Assembly (NCBI GenBank): GCA_016844945.1
Contig: JAERTJ010000189.1
Span: forward strand, 1-64,000
Reading direction: 5' to 3'
DNA: 64,000 nt
From: Fidelibacterota bacterium
GTDB lineage: Bacteria > Fidelibacterota > UBA8477 > JABMPR01
The number at the start of each line of letters is the position of its first letter. The first letter of the stretch is position 1. The notes under the pieces were generated by a model. That model saw only the letters and a list, made by a program, of their open reading frames with translations, was not told the origin of the DNA and made no database searches. Position numbers and translations under genes: made by a program. Shown in pieces: positions 14,298 to 23,929 of the stretch.

Positions 14298-16423
14298 GAT
14301 GGTGAATCCTCTTTATCATCAGATAATAATACACGTATATCAACAGCCCGAGCTCCTGTACCCTGCTCGTAGACTACCATTGGGTTGATCTCAATATCAG
14401 TAATTCTTGGAACAAGGCTGATGAGAACGGCAACCTTTTCCAGAGCGGAGATAATACTTTCAATATCTTTTCTGGCTTCGCCTCTTACCCCGAGAAGCAG
14501 TGGATATGAACGAATTTCCTTAATCATGGATCGGATCTCATTTTGTGAAAGTGGAACAGCCCTGAAAGCTACATCCTTCATAACCTCGACATAAATTCCA
14601 CCTAGCCCAAACATGAGGGTTGTACCAAAATTGGCATCTCGTCTGGCACCTAAAATGACTTCAGTACCAGCAGTAATTTGCTCAACAACCTCAATCCCGT
14701 CAATAACGGCATCAGGGACATTGGATTTGCAGGAATGGATGATGGTCTGATAGCCATCAATAACTTCTTCCTGATTATCCAGATCCAGTAGCACACCACC
14801 AGCATCACTCTTGTGGAGAATGTCTCGTGAGACCACTTTCATTACCACGGGATAGCCAATATCATCAGCCAGAGCCACAGCGCTTTCAACGGATTGAACC
14901 ACACCCCCCCTAGGTCCTGTCAGTTGAGCAGCATTTAGCAAACCTTGCCCCTCTTCTGCCAGTAGGAAAGTACGATCATCACCCAACGCCTGGTCAATAA
15001 TTTTGTTGATGGCATCTGTATCGATGTCAGCCGTTACATATTCAGTGGGTGTTGCGTTTTGAATCTTGCGAATGGTTTGAACAGCACCCATACAGGAAAC
15101 GCCATCGTACACATCTCTATAGACAGGTACATTCTTTTTATGTAGCGCAGTAATGGCTGATTCAGTCAGTTCCCCACCAAAGACAGAGAAAGTAATTGGT
15201 TTACCAGCGGCATGATATTGACCATACATCTCATCAATCATCTCTGTCAATTCCTGGGAGTTCATCATGGCCGTTTCACAATACAGGGCCATAACACAAT
15301 GAATGGAATCATCAACCAGAGCTTCTTTGAGTGCTTTTACATAATCTGCCTTTGAGGCTTCACCCGTGATATCTACCGGATTCTTTGTGGAGCCAAAGCC
15401 ATGAGCTACACTCTCAAATGTTTCACGTAACTTTTCCTGGTCATCATATAACTTGATATCATATTTTTCACAGGCATCTGTTGCCATAACGCCGACACCA
15501 CCACCATTGGTGATAATGATACCGTTGGGACCCTGTGGTACAGAGGTATGTGACAGAAACTTACTCCACTCAAGTGCTTCCTGAATGCTTTCAGCTCTCA
15601 ACACACCGCACTGTTTCATGATGGCATCAAATACTTTATCGGATCCTGCCAATGAACCGGTGTGACTGGCGGCTGCAACCGCCCCTCGTTTTGAACGACC
15701 GGATTTGATGACAATGACGGGTTTCGCCTTGGTAGCTCGTTTTAATACTTCAACAAGTCTTTCACCTTCCTGAATGCCCTCAACATACATAAGTATGATT
15801 TTTGTTTCTTCTTGCTCAATCAGGTATTCCAGAAGGTCAGCTTCATTAATATCAGTTTTATTCCCGACTGAAATAATAGAGGATAGACCAATATTCTGAA
15901 CGGCAGTTTTACCGATCATGGCAATGCCAAGTGCACCACTCTGGGTGATGATGGCTACATTGCCCTTGTTGATATCCCGGGGACCAAAAGTTGCATTCAG
16001 ATTTACTTTGGATGAGTAATGTCCAAAAATATTTGGACCGAGGACTCGCATATTGTGAGCTTTAGCGTAATTCAGGACTCGCTGCTCCTCTTCAAGATTT
16101 CCAATTTCAGAAAATCCAGAAGAGATAATAGCCAACATCTTCACATTTTTCTTAGAACAACTAACAACTGCATCATAGACAAAACGAGCAGGGATAGCTA
16201 TCACCGCAACGTCAACATCTCCCTCAACATCTTCGATACTTTTTAAGATGTCATAACCAAGGGCTTGGCCGCCTTTGGGATTCACAGGATAAATCTTTCC
16301 TGTGTACCCAGTGTACAGCATGTTCTCCATCACCTTATAACCGATTTTTCCAGGTTCCTGGCTCACACCAATCACCGCTACGGAATCAGGTTCAAACAAA
16401 TACTTTATATCAGGTTTATTCAC
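14294..16423 (-). CDS. ADP-forming acyl-CoA synthetase (alpha-beta fusion)
   Basis: It interconverts acyl-CoA, ADP and phosphate with acid, CoA and ATP, conserving thioester energy as ATP. The 709 residues have the CoA-binding domain (1-140, SVAVIGVSQEPGKIGYKV), a succinyl-CoA-ligase-like domain with the phosphohistidine H254 in AASHTGSLAGSD, and a C-terminal ATP-grasp domain (about 480-700, YPVVMKVVSRDILHKSDAGG). Alpha and beta parts are fused, as in many bacterial acetate-CoA ligases (ADP-forming). Substrate range is not readable. It overlaps both operon neighbours by four bases: the CoA-transferase upstream and the DRTGG protein downstream. Confidence 0.9.
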   Translation of the reverse strand: MNKPDIKYLFEPDSVAVIGVSQEPGKIGYKVMENMLYTGYTGKIYPVNPKGGQALGYDILKSIEDVEGDVDVAVIAIPARFVYDAVVSCSKKNVKMLAIISSGFSEIGNLEEEQRVLNYAKAHNMRVLGPNIFGHYSSKVNLNATFGPRDINKGNVAIITQSGALGIAMIGKTAVQNIGLSSIISVGNKTDINEADLLEYLIEQEETKIILMYVEGIQEGERLVEVLKRATKAKPVIVIKSGRSKRGAVAAASHTGSLAGSDKVFDAIMKQCGVLRAESIQEALEWSKFLSHTSVPQGPNGIIITNGGGVGVMATDACEKYDIKLYDDQEKLRETFESVAHGFGSTKNPVDITGEASKADYVKALKEALVDDSIHCVMALYCETAMMNSQELTEMIDEMYGQYHAAGKPITFSVFGGELTESAITALHKKNVPVYRDVYDGVSCMGAVQTIRKIQNATPTEYVTADIDTDAINKIIDQALGDDRTFLLAEEGQGLLNAAQLTGPRGGVVQSVESAVALADDIGYPVVMKVVSRDILHKSDAGGVLLDLDNQEEVIDGYQTIIHSCKSNVPDAVIDGIEVVEQITAGTEVILGARRDANFGTTLMFGLGGIYVEVMKDVAFRAVPLSQNEIRSMIKEIRSYPLLLGVRGEARKDIESIISALEKVAVLISLVPRITDIEINPMVVYEQGTGARAVDIRVLLSDDKEDSPS

Positions 16424-18330
16424 TTTTTCTTTTTCTCCAGAAAAGTCATTTTCATCTCATACATCCCATCGGAAATATGTTTTTGCACATCAAAACCCAT
16501 GCTCTCAAATAAGCGCATCATGCGTGCATTACTAATTAATACGTCTGCAGTAAAACCTAGCAGACCTTGTTGTTTGGCCAGGAGTGTGAGGTATTTGAGC
16601 AGTTCGCGCCCTAATCCCAGTTCCTGGTGATCATCTCTGATCACAAAAGCCACATCAGCTGTGTGCGTCGCCCCGATCACAGCATATTGTCCCACACCAA
16701 CCAGCTGCTCAGTATCACCTTCCTGAGAGAATGCCAGAAGAATGATTTCACTGGTGTAGTCAATAACCACAAAATCCTGTAATCTTTCGTGGGGCATATC
16801 CTTGCGTTCGGAAACAAAACGACGCTGTAGACTGGTGTCTGAAAGGGAATAAAAGAAGTCTTTCAGTAGTGGCTCATCACTAATCTTGACCGGTCGGATA
16901 AAGACTTCCAATCCACTACTGGTGGTACGGTATGTTTCCAACTTCTCAGGATATTCTCCTGCTTTCCCCGCAATAAACGCCTGATCCTGGTATATAAGAT
17001 TGCGTTTCTTGGCTTTACGGATGAGCTCAGCTCTGAATTTAGGATGGGCGATACCGATCAATTCCATTGCTCGTTCACGGATATTTTTGCCATGGAGATA
17101 AGCGATCCCGTATTCAGTTACCACATAATGGATATCACCCCGATTCAAGGTGACACCTGCCCCGGCTTTCAGGAAGGGGGTAATCCTTGAAATCTCACCA
17201 TGTTCTGCAGTAGCTGGAATAGTAAGAATTGTCTTTCCACCAGGAGCAAGGATGGCTCCACGCATGAAATCAGCCTGACCCCCAATACCACTGTAGAATA
17301 TCTTACCCAGGGATTCAGCTGTTGCCTGCCCCGTCAAATCAATTTCAAGGGCTGAATTGATGGCAGTCATATTTTCATGCTTGGCAATCACTCTGGGATC
17401 GTTGGTATAGTCCACAGTTTTGAATTCGATAAAGGGATTGTCATGCAGGTAATCATAAGTTTCTGCCTTCCCCATACTAAAAGTAGCGATTGTTTTGCCA
17501 CGATTAACAGACTTCTGAGAATTATCAACCACACCTAATTGCATTAATTCTGCCAGTCCATCTCCCAGCAACTCAGTATGGACACCCAGGTGTTTCTTAT
17601 CTTTCAGGTTTGTCAGAATGGCATTGGGTAGACATCCATATCCAACCTGGATAGTGTTTCCATCCTCAATGAGTGTGGCCACGTACTTACCAATCTTGTC
17701 GGCGACCTCATTGTCAAGATCATCCTCATATTCAAGCAGCGCTTCCTCATGATGAATCACATAGTCTACATCGGAGATATGAATAAATCCATCTCCATGG
17801 ATACGTGGCATGCGGGGATTGACTTGAACAATTATTGTCTGGGCTTTTTCAGTGGCAGCCTTCACGATATCCACACTTACCCCCAGACTCATATACCCGT
17901 GCTGATCAGGACAGGATGCTTGAATCAAGGCAACATCAACCGCAACGTGTCCAGTTCTAAACAAACTGGGAATCTCAGATAGAAAAATCGGTGTGTAATC
18001 TGCGAGACCAGAGTTTACGGCAGATCGTGTACTGTTTCCAATAAAGAAAGAGTTGTGGCGGAAGTTATGCTTGAATTTTTCATCGGCGTAGGGAGCGAGA
18101 CCCAGTGACCAGACTTGCAGCACTTCAGCATCAAAAACAGCTTTAGGCTTGCTTTCAATGTACTCAGCCATGGATTTAAGTAAAAATTGAGGTTCTCCAC
18201 AGGCGGTGTGGACGAATATTCGATCACCACGATGAATAGAAGTCATGGCTGTTTGAACAGGGACAAACTTTTCAGAATATCGCTCTTTTAAGGCATTTAG
18301 AGCTCTGGTTTCTTTTTCTCTGTCTATCAT
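16420..18330 (-). CDS. Acetyl-CoA hydrolase/CoA-transferase with C-terminal GNAT domain
   Basis: Residues 1-460 are a class I-type CoA-transferase/acetyl-CoA hydrolase of the 4-hydroxybutyrate CoA-transferase group. HTELLGDG holds the expected catalytic Glu (E253), and VTEYGIAYLHGKNIRERA (about 404-421) is the conserved second block. From about 475 to 630 a GNAT domain follows (DVAFVIRDDHQELGLGRELLKYL is the acetyl-CoA site). Such fusions occur in several bacteria; the GNAT part could acetylate proteins, perhaps its operon partners (inference). With the ADP-forming synthetase 3' of it, acyl groups can be swapped among CoA esters and turned into ATP. Confidence 0.9.
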   Translation of the reverse strand: MIDREKETRALNALKERYSEKFVPVQTAMTSIHRGDRIFVHTACGEPQFLLKSMAEYIESKPKAVFDAEVLQVWSLGLAPYADEKFKHNFRHNSFFIGNSTRSAVNSGLADYTPIFLSEIPSLFRTGHVAVDVALIQASCPDQHGYMSLGVSVDIVKAATEKAQTIIVQVNPRMPRIHGDGFIHISDVDYVIHHEEALLEYEDDLDNEVADKIGKYVATLIEDGNTIQVGYGCLPNAILTNLKDKKHLGVHTELLGDGLAELMQLGVVDNSQKSVNRGKTIATFSMGKAETYDYLHDNPFIEFKTVDYTNDPRVIAKHENMTAINSALEIDLTGQATAESLGKIFYSGIGGQADFMRGAILAPGGKTILTIPATAEHGEISRITPFLKAGAGVTLNRGDIHYVVTEYGIAYLHGKNIRERAMELIGIAHPKFRAELIRKAKKRNLIYQDQAFIAGKAGEYPEKLETYRTTSSGLEVFIRPVKISDEPLLKDFFYSLSDTSLQRRFVSERKDMPHERLQDFVVIDYTSEIILLAFSQEGDTEQLVGVGQYAVIGATHTADVAFVIRDDHQELGLGRELLKYLTLLAKQQGLLGFTADVLISNARMMRLFESMGFDVQKHISDGMYEMKMTFLEKKKK

Positions 18331-18495
18331 CCAACTAACCCACTTTCAAGTGCTTCATCTCCAAATTGAGAAGTGCAAATAAAGTGCCTCATGTGAGGAA
18401 TAGCAAAAGATAATTTACGAAAATAGTTAGATTTACTGGATATTTATTACGAGATGATAATTTTGATGATTATTGAAGAAAAACAGTACCGTGAG

Positions 18496-19428
18496 TTAAG
18501 CAAATCGTTCTAATATTTCCGGCATGGATGTTTCACAACACTTGAACCCTTCCTGAATTGCACGCTCAGCATGATCAAAATCAAAGAAACTCATATCCCC
18601 TAACCTTGGTCTCAGAAGAATATCAGGTGCGTGTGTCAGAAGATTCATTTCCTCAATTTTTTTCTGCATAATGTTCAAAGATGATCCCAAAACTTCGAAT
18701 ATGTGGGGTGATGGCTCTTCGCGGCTAAACCACTGGTCAATTTTAGTACTTACAGTTTTCCCGGTGGAACCATATTTTTCAATCCAGGAAGTGATGACCT
18801 CTAATCGCTTTTTTTCCATACGGGCGGCGCCCTTTTCCCACTTGTCACCCTTGGGTATGTGTTTCTCTTTGGTGATACGTTGAGAATTGATATCCACCGC
18901 AATAACAAAGTCAGCACCATGCTCACGACATACATCAACAGGCAAGGGGTTCACCACACCACCATCCACCAACCAGCGGTCGTTAATCAGTTTGGGCGTT
19001 AGCAGACCCGGAACTGCCATACTGGCTCGAAGTGCCTCTGTGACGCTACCTTCTGATAATGTGACCTGTTCACCCGTGATCATATCGGTTGCAACCATGT
19101 AAACGGGTATGTTGAGGTCCTCAAATTGCTCAACACTGGTAAACAGTTCGATTAACTCTGCTACTTTCTTACCCTCAATAAAACCTGATCTGGGGAAGGC
19201 GATATCCAGATAGGAAAGCACACTTTTCCAATCCATGTCCAGGGCAAAACGCTTTACCTGATCTAATCCCCCACCTGCATATGAAGCAGCGATAAATGAT
19301 CCTGCACTGGCACCTGCAAGCACACTCACTTCAATATTGTGCTGCTCCAGAGCCTCGATGACTCCAATATGAGCCCATCCTCTTGAGGCACCACTCCCAA
19401 GAACCAGCCCGACCTTCTTTACAGACAT
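18496..19428 (-). CDS. Patatin-like phospholipase (RssA type)
   Basis: The 310-residue protein has the patatin hydrolase core: oxyanion loop GSGASRGWAHIGV (11-23), nucleophile S41 in GASAGS, and the catalytic Asp D155 in VDGGVVNPLPV. There is no signal peptide, so it is a cytoplasmic or membrane-associated acyl hydrolase of the RssA/NTE-like bacterial group. The substrate is probably phospholipid or lysophospholipid. Its ATG overlaps the hflX stop by one base, and it ends the long operon that begins with fmt. The C-terminal 110 residues (AARMEKKRLEVI...) are helical and not assigned. Confidence 0.85.
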   Translation of the reverse strand: MSVKKVGLVLGSGASRGWAHIGVIEALEQHNIEVSVLAGASAGSFIAASYAGGGLDQVKRFALDMDWKSVLSYLDIAFPRSGFIEGKKVAELIELFTSVEQFEDLNIPVYMVATDMITGEQVTLSEGSVTEALRASMAVPGLLTPKLINDRWLVDGGVVNPLPVDVCREHGADFVIAVDINSQRITKEKHIPKGDKWEKGAARMEKKRLEVITSWIEKYGSTGKTVSTKIDQWFSREEPSPHIFEVLGSSLNIMQKKIEEMNLLTHAPDILLRPRLGDMSFFDFDHAERAIQEGFKCCETSMPEILERFA

Positions 19429-20702
19429 TATCCCTGCTCTCCCGGCATGCTTTGTTTTCGAATTTGATCTAGTGCTCCAGCTCTGACCCGGACCTCCACC
19501 ATGAGGTGATCTTCTTCATAATCAACATTCAGTACTTCAGCACTGCGGTGTAGGTACGCCAGAAATTTTTGTTGTGAGTGCTCCAGCCTAAGGGTTTCGA
19601 CCACATAATCACTCTGGCGAATTTCAATAATTTTCTCTTCTAGCTGATGAATATTCACCTGCCTGAGGGCGGAAACGGGGACAGCACCTTCATAGTCCAT
19701 AAGGGCACCGGAAAGCACCTCTTGGTTCTTAACCAGATCAATCTTATTAAATACAACCAGCGTCTGACTTTCAGCCACACCAAGATCCATAAGCACTTCG
19801 TTCACAGTCCTGAGGTGTTTTTCATATTGATGATCACTTAGATCAATCACAATAAGAATCAGATCGGCTAACCTGACTTCCTGAAGAGTGCTCTTAAAGG
19901 ATGCAACCAGGTGGTGAGGGAGTTTATGAATAAACCCAACCGTATCACTCAGGAGTACATCATGGTCAAGGATTGTTACTTTCCTGACCGTTGTATCCAG
20001 TGTGGCAAATAGTTTATCCTCAACCAGGACCCCGGCATCCGAGAAGAGATTCATCAGGGATGATTTGCCTGCATTGGTGTATCCCACAAGAGCGACCTTA
20101 AACATATCATCGCGCTGTTTCCGACGAGTGTCTCTTTGAGTCTCTATCTTTTTTAGCTCAACTTTTAGCATTGAAATTCGATTCCGAACCAGGCGACGAT
20201 CGATCTCAATCTGGGTCTCACCCATTCCACCTCGTGTCGAGGTAGCGCCTCTTTGACGCTCCAGGTGCGTCCATGCGCGGGTAAGACGTGGCAGCAGATA
20301 TTGCAGCTGTGCAAGTTCAACCTGTGTTTTAGACTCTTTGCTACTGGCGTGACGTACAAAGATATCTAGGATCAAAGTACTGCGATCCGTTATGCGCGTC
20401 TTATCAAACATTTCCTGCAAGTTTTTAGTCTGTGCAGGAGATAATTCATCATCAAAAATGATCAAAGAAACTTTAAGCATCTTCGCCATGGAGAGAACTT
20501 CTTCAGCCTTACCTTTACCTACGTAGAGGGCCGCATGAAGTTGTGTGCGTTTCTGAACAACTTCACCACAGACCTCAATGCCTGCAGTGCTTGCTAACAA
20601 TGCCAGTTCTGACAAGTTATACTCCACATCAGCAACAGACTGTGATCCGTGAACAACGCCCACAAGTAAGGCTTTTTCTTTTTCCAAAGTGGTGTCAAAC
20701 AT
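19428..20702 (-). CDS. hflX: Ribosome-associated GTPase HflX
   Basis: HflX splits stalled 70S ribosomes under stress. Of 424 residues the N-terminal domain and the helical GGMGETQIEIDRRLVRNRI linker (158-176) are the HflX signature. The G domain has GYTNAGKS (207-214), DTVGFI for G3 and NKID for G4. The C-terminal tail has a small alpha/beta domain. The start overlaps the upstream BatA-domain gene by eight bases and the stop overlaps the patatin gene by one, so it is translationally embedded in the operon. Confidence 0.93.
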   Translation of the reverse strand: MFDTTLEKEKALLVGVVHGSQSVADVEYNLSELALLASTAGIEVCGEVVQKRTQLHAALYVGKGKAEEVLSMAKMLKVSLIIFDDELSPAQTKNLQEMFDKTRITDRSTLILDIFVRHASSKESKTQVELAQLQYLLPRLTRAWTHLERQRGATSTRGGMGETQIEIDRRLVRNRISMLKVELKKIETQRDTRRKQRDDMFKVALVGYTNAGKSSLMNLFSDAGVLVEDKLFATLDTTVRKVTILDHDVLLSDTVGFIHKLPHHLVASFKSTLQEVRLADLILIVIDLSDHQYEKHLRTVNEVLMDLGVAESQTLVVFNKIDLVKNQEVLSGALMDYEGAVPVSALRQVNIHQLEEKIIEIRQSDYVVETLRLEHSQQKFLAYLHRSAEVLNVDYEEDHLMVEVRVRAGALDQIRKQSMPGEQG

Positions 20703-22650
20703 TTTGCCGCCATGTTGATTTGATTCTGGATAGATAGCTCTCTATCGCCCAGAGTATAAGTAGTAGGATCAACAGTATGGACCAAAGAGCCAGTCCCGAT
20801 CGTTGCTTTAACACCTCATGCTGGATAACATCTTTATTTTCATTCACAAAAATGCCTGTGTCCTGGACATTGTATAATCTGCTATGGGCCCGAGCTTCAT
20901 GAGAGGAAACATTAACTGCCATGGGTTGATACATTTTACGTCCACGCGCCAATTGATAGATACCAGGTAAATTTGTTTGCGAATAACGAATGACAAAATT
21001 TGTATCCGGTGTCATGTACTCCATTGAACCATCAGGTCTTTGCACACTGTAGGGCAGGTTCTGGCTTTCCTCTACTGGAGGGTAGAAAAGTAAGGTATCT
21101 CCCACCTCATGATTATAGAGGTCCGTCTGTGCTTTCAATTCCTGAGATTGACAGAGCTGAAGCATGAGCGTAGGGAATATGCCCAACAGAGGCAGGTTAC
21201 TTGCAGTCAATTCAAAATCAGTATTAAACCAGATGATTCGACCATTCTGGAGGTAATTCACACCAAGAAAGGGTTGCTCATCCAGATATCTTATCCAAGT
21301 CACATCAAGCTCATCTCCAAAGGTGTTATATCTTTTAAAAACCTGAAGGCGGTTCTGTGAAATTGCAGCATTTAGCGGAGAAGTGCTTACCATCCTATTC
21401 TTACTGCTGGCCATAAAAAGACCCAATGGGAAAGGACTGTTCTCCTGCTGAAGAGAATTCTTGAAATTTAATAATTGTCCCATATTCTCACCACCATCAC
21501 CAAACAAAATAAGCTGTCCACCACCACGGGTGAACGTAGCCAGACGATTCCAATTGTAGAGCACGAGTTGACTCGCATCATCCACAATCACCGTGCCACC
21601 ATTGCTCAGGTTTAGATTATCGATTTCATTATAATCTAGAAGGCGAATGTCAAGATTGAGTGCTCTCTCCTCAACGGCTATTTCAATGAGTCTCCAGAAG
21701 TCAGGATTCTTTGCAGATCGTAAAATCTGAACAGGAATGGCTCCTCCGGCCGGGAGTACAAAATGCCGCTTATTATTATAGCTATTTTCATCAGATATAA
21801 GTGCCAATTGACCGCTTTGATAGCCCTCTTCTTCAACACGACCATTCATCTTGATTTCAGGATTTCCCGGTTCAATCGTTGATTGATTCTGCCGTCTTTC
21901 ATTCACCAGTAGTTCAATGGCTGTTGCATCAAGATTATCTGGATAAAAATCTATTGCCGCCCTGAGTTCATAAGTCTCGCCTAACCGGATTCCCTGAGAC
22001 GGTAGACCCAAATCTGAAATACCATTGTCCTGGGTGATGGGTTGACTTAACAGATATTGATTCCAGCCTTCAAATTCTCCTAAAGCTTCTCGAGCATCCT
22101 GGCCATCTCCAATCCAGAGAATAGATTTTAGGGAATACTGTTCCATATCCAATTGCTCTGCGAGAGCCTGGTTGAGATCCAGTGAGTATATTCCTGAATA
22201 CTGCGGCTCAACAGCTTTTAGAGATTCAACCAGTTGCATATCAGTGATTCCACAATACTTCACCGTAAAGCCTCTAGCTTTCAGGTCTGAACTAAATTTT
22301 TCCAGCCATTTGCCCTCAAGTGCTCTAATGTTTTCACGGTTTGACGCAGTATTATCGAGCGCAATTACCAGTAGATCCACTCCGCCTGATTGTAATCCAA
22401 AACTACTCCTCAAGTTCAAAATGGGTCTGGCAAAAGCCAAAATGATCAGGAGTATCATGAGTGTCCTGATGATGAGTAGAATAAGTTGCTTTACGTTGAA
22501 TTTTTTCAGAGCATCCTGTTCCAGCATCTTCAAAAACTTCAAAGAGGGAAAATCAATCATTTTGCTCTTTCTTTTAGCCAATAAATGGATAATGATTGGC
22601 ACTGAGATCAAAGGAAGGAACCAGAGAAAGAGCGGATTAAGAAAGGTCAT
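20695..22650 (-). CDS. BatA-domain membrane protein with vWA-like region
   Basis: The protein begins with the BatA/aerotolerance N-terminal domain: FLNPLFLWFLPLISVPIIIHL, then a Lys/Arg loop and a second helix near residues 58-78. A vWA-like fold follows (LLVIALDNTASNRENIRA) in which the metal-site DxSxS is degenerate (DNTAS). A long extracytoplasmic part with beta domains comes next, and a final helix lies near 620-642. The 651-residue layout is that of FCB paralogues whose genes sit near lipid or cell-envelope genes rather than in bat operons. Function is unknown; an envelope-stress or scaffold role is a guess. It overlaps hflX. Confidence 0.75.
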   Translation of the reverse strand: MTFLNPLFLWFLPLISVPIIIHLLAKRKSKMIDFPSLKFLKMLEQDALKKFNVKQLILLIIRTLMILLIILAFARPILNLRSSFGLQSGGVDLLVIALDNTASNRENIRALEGKWLEKFSSDLKARGFTVKYCGITDMQLVESLKAVEPQYSGIYSLDLNQALAEQLDMEQYSLKSILWIGDGQDAREALGEFEGWNQYLLSQPITQDNGISDLGLPSQGIRLGETYELRAAIDFYPDNLDATAIELLVNERRQNQSTIEPGNPEIKMNGRVEEEGYQSGQLALISDENSYNNKRHFVLPAGGAIPVQILRSAKNPDFWRLIEIAVEERALNLDIRLLDYNEIDNLNLSNGGTVIVDDASQLVLYNWNRLATFTRGGGQLILFGDGGENMGQLLNFKNSLQQENSPFPLGLFMASSKNRMVSTSPLNAAISQNRLQVFKRYNTFGDELDVTWIRYLDEQPFLGVNYLQNGRIIWFNTDFELTASNLPLLGIFPTLMLQLCQSQELKAQTDLYNHEVGDTLLFYPPVEESQNLPYSVQRPDGSMEYMTPDTNFVIRYSQTNLPGIYQLARGRKMYQPMAVNVSSHEARAHSRLYNVQDTGIFVNENKDVIQHEVLKQRSGLALWSILLILLLILWAIESYLSRIKSTWRQNV

Positions 22651-22669
22651 AGATTGAATCCAGAGTGGA

Positions 22670-23257
22670 TTAAATGAAGCTAGCCAGCATTAAGAGGGTC
22701 CCGGATAAAATGGGGATGAGAAAATTATCATCCAGGTTCATGGGGAATGCTTCAGCTATAGTCACAAGGGCGGCTATAAGGATGTTTAAAACTAACTGAT
22801 GTGGAAAAAACACACTCAGAATGATCATGCTGACAATAAAGAATCCCAGACTGCCCTCCATGGATTTCGCCAGGAATTTGTGCTTTCCAAAAGGAATACC
22901 AATCAGGGCTGCAAATGTATCTGCAATCGATAAAATCAGAAGTGATGGGACTGCCAGCTCTTTGGGGAAAAGAAATATACAAATTACTGAACCAGTGAAC
23001 ACGTAGGTGGCGCCTGTAAGTTTTTTTTTCTCATGGTTTCTAAGGGCGGGACCAAAAAACTTCAGGAACAGTTGTTTGCTTCCAGAGGAATGCATTCGCA
23101 GATACTCAGCAGTTAAAAATCCCAGCGAGAGAAAGATGACACCTCTTAAGATGACATCGCGCTCAAACAAGTACCAGTATGACAATGGGATAATGCTACT
23201 CGATAAGTGAATAGCCTTCCTGACCAGTTCATTGCTGCGAAGATTTGTAAGACTCAT
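22670..23257 (-). CDS. CTP-dependent diacylglycerol/polyprenol kinase-like protein
   Basis: The 195 residues form about six helices. The start LVRKAIHLSSSIIPLSYWYLF and the block LSIADTFAALIGIPFGKHKF are the SEC59/DGK1/VTE5 family signature (R-K-x-x-H, then D-x-x-A-x-x-x-G-x-x-x-G-K). Members phosphorylate lipid alcohols such as dolichol, phytol or diacylglycerol with CTP. The bacterial substrate is not known. The start is adjacent to the rpe stop with no gap. The protein is at the short end for the family but complete. Confidence 0.78.
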   Translation of the reverse strand: MSLTNLRSNELVRKAIHLSSSIIPLSYWYLFERDVILRGVIFLSLGFLTAEYLRMHSSGSKQLFLKFFGPALRNHEKKKLTGATYVFTGSVICIFLFPKELAVPSLLILSIADTFAALIGIPFGKHKFLAKSMEGSLGFFIVSMIILSVFFPHQLVLNILIAALVTIAEAFPMNLDDNFLIPILSGTLLMLASFI

Positions 23258-23929
23258 TTATGCAGGAATTGCCAGGTTTAGTAAGGCTTTCATATTATTT
23301 GCCGGTGAGTCGTGTTTATTAAACACAGCTGAGCCTGCGACAAAACGATTGATGCCTGAATGATGCAAACTGGGAATTGTGTCCACATTGATGCCTCCAT
23401 CAATTTCCAGGAGTACACGATTTTTTACAAGTTCAGGGATCAGATCGGGGAGGTCATTTAATACTTCAGGCATAAACGATTGACCACCAAAGCCAGGGAC
23501 GACGGACATGATGAGCAATTGATCCATTTCCTTCAGAAAGGGTTCAACAATGGACAGGGATTCATCTGGGTTCACCACCAGCCCCGCTCGGGCACCTAAC
23601 GTCTTAATTTGCTGAAGCGTGTCTGAAACCGAACCACAAGTTGAGGGGTGAACCAGCACGATATCTGAACCCGCCTTGATAAAACTTTCGATATATTTGT
23701 CTGGCTCAGAGATCATCAAATGGCTCTCAAGAACCATATCTGTCATTTTCCTGATGGCTTTTATCAAGAGGGGACCAAATGTCAGGTTAGGAACATAGTG
23801 TCCATCCATAACATCCAGGTGCAGGACTTCTCCTCCCCCTTGAACAACAGATTGAATTTGTTCACCGAGCCTTGAAAAATCGGCGGACAGCACTGAGGGG
23901 GCTATCTGAGGTCGTTTTACTTCGATCAT
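23258..23929 (-). CDS. rpe: Ribulose-phosphate 3-epimerase
   Basis: It interconverts ribulose-5-phosphate and xylulose-5-phosphate in the pentose phosphate pathway. The 223-residue TIM barrel has APSVLSADFSRL at strand 1, the metal/catalytic HLDVMDGHYVPNLTFGP (about 37-53), MSVVPGFGGQSF for the phosphate loop, and the catalytic Asp in EIDGGIN. The usual VHxE at mid-barrel reads VHPS here, a mild deviation. It overlaps the PASTA gene by one base. Confidence 0.95.
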   Translation of the reverse strand: MIEVKRPQIAPSVLSADFSRLGEQIQSVVQGGGEVLHLDVMDGHYVPNLTFGPLLIKAIRKMTDMVLESHLMISEPDKYIESFIKAGSDIVLVHPSTCGSVSDTLQQIKTLGARAGLVVNPDESLSIVEPFLKEMDQLLIMSVVPGFGGQSFMPEVLNDLPDLIPELVKNRVLLEIDGGINVDTIPSLHHSGINRFVAGSAVFNKHDSPANNMKALLNLAIPA

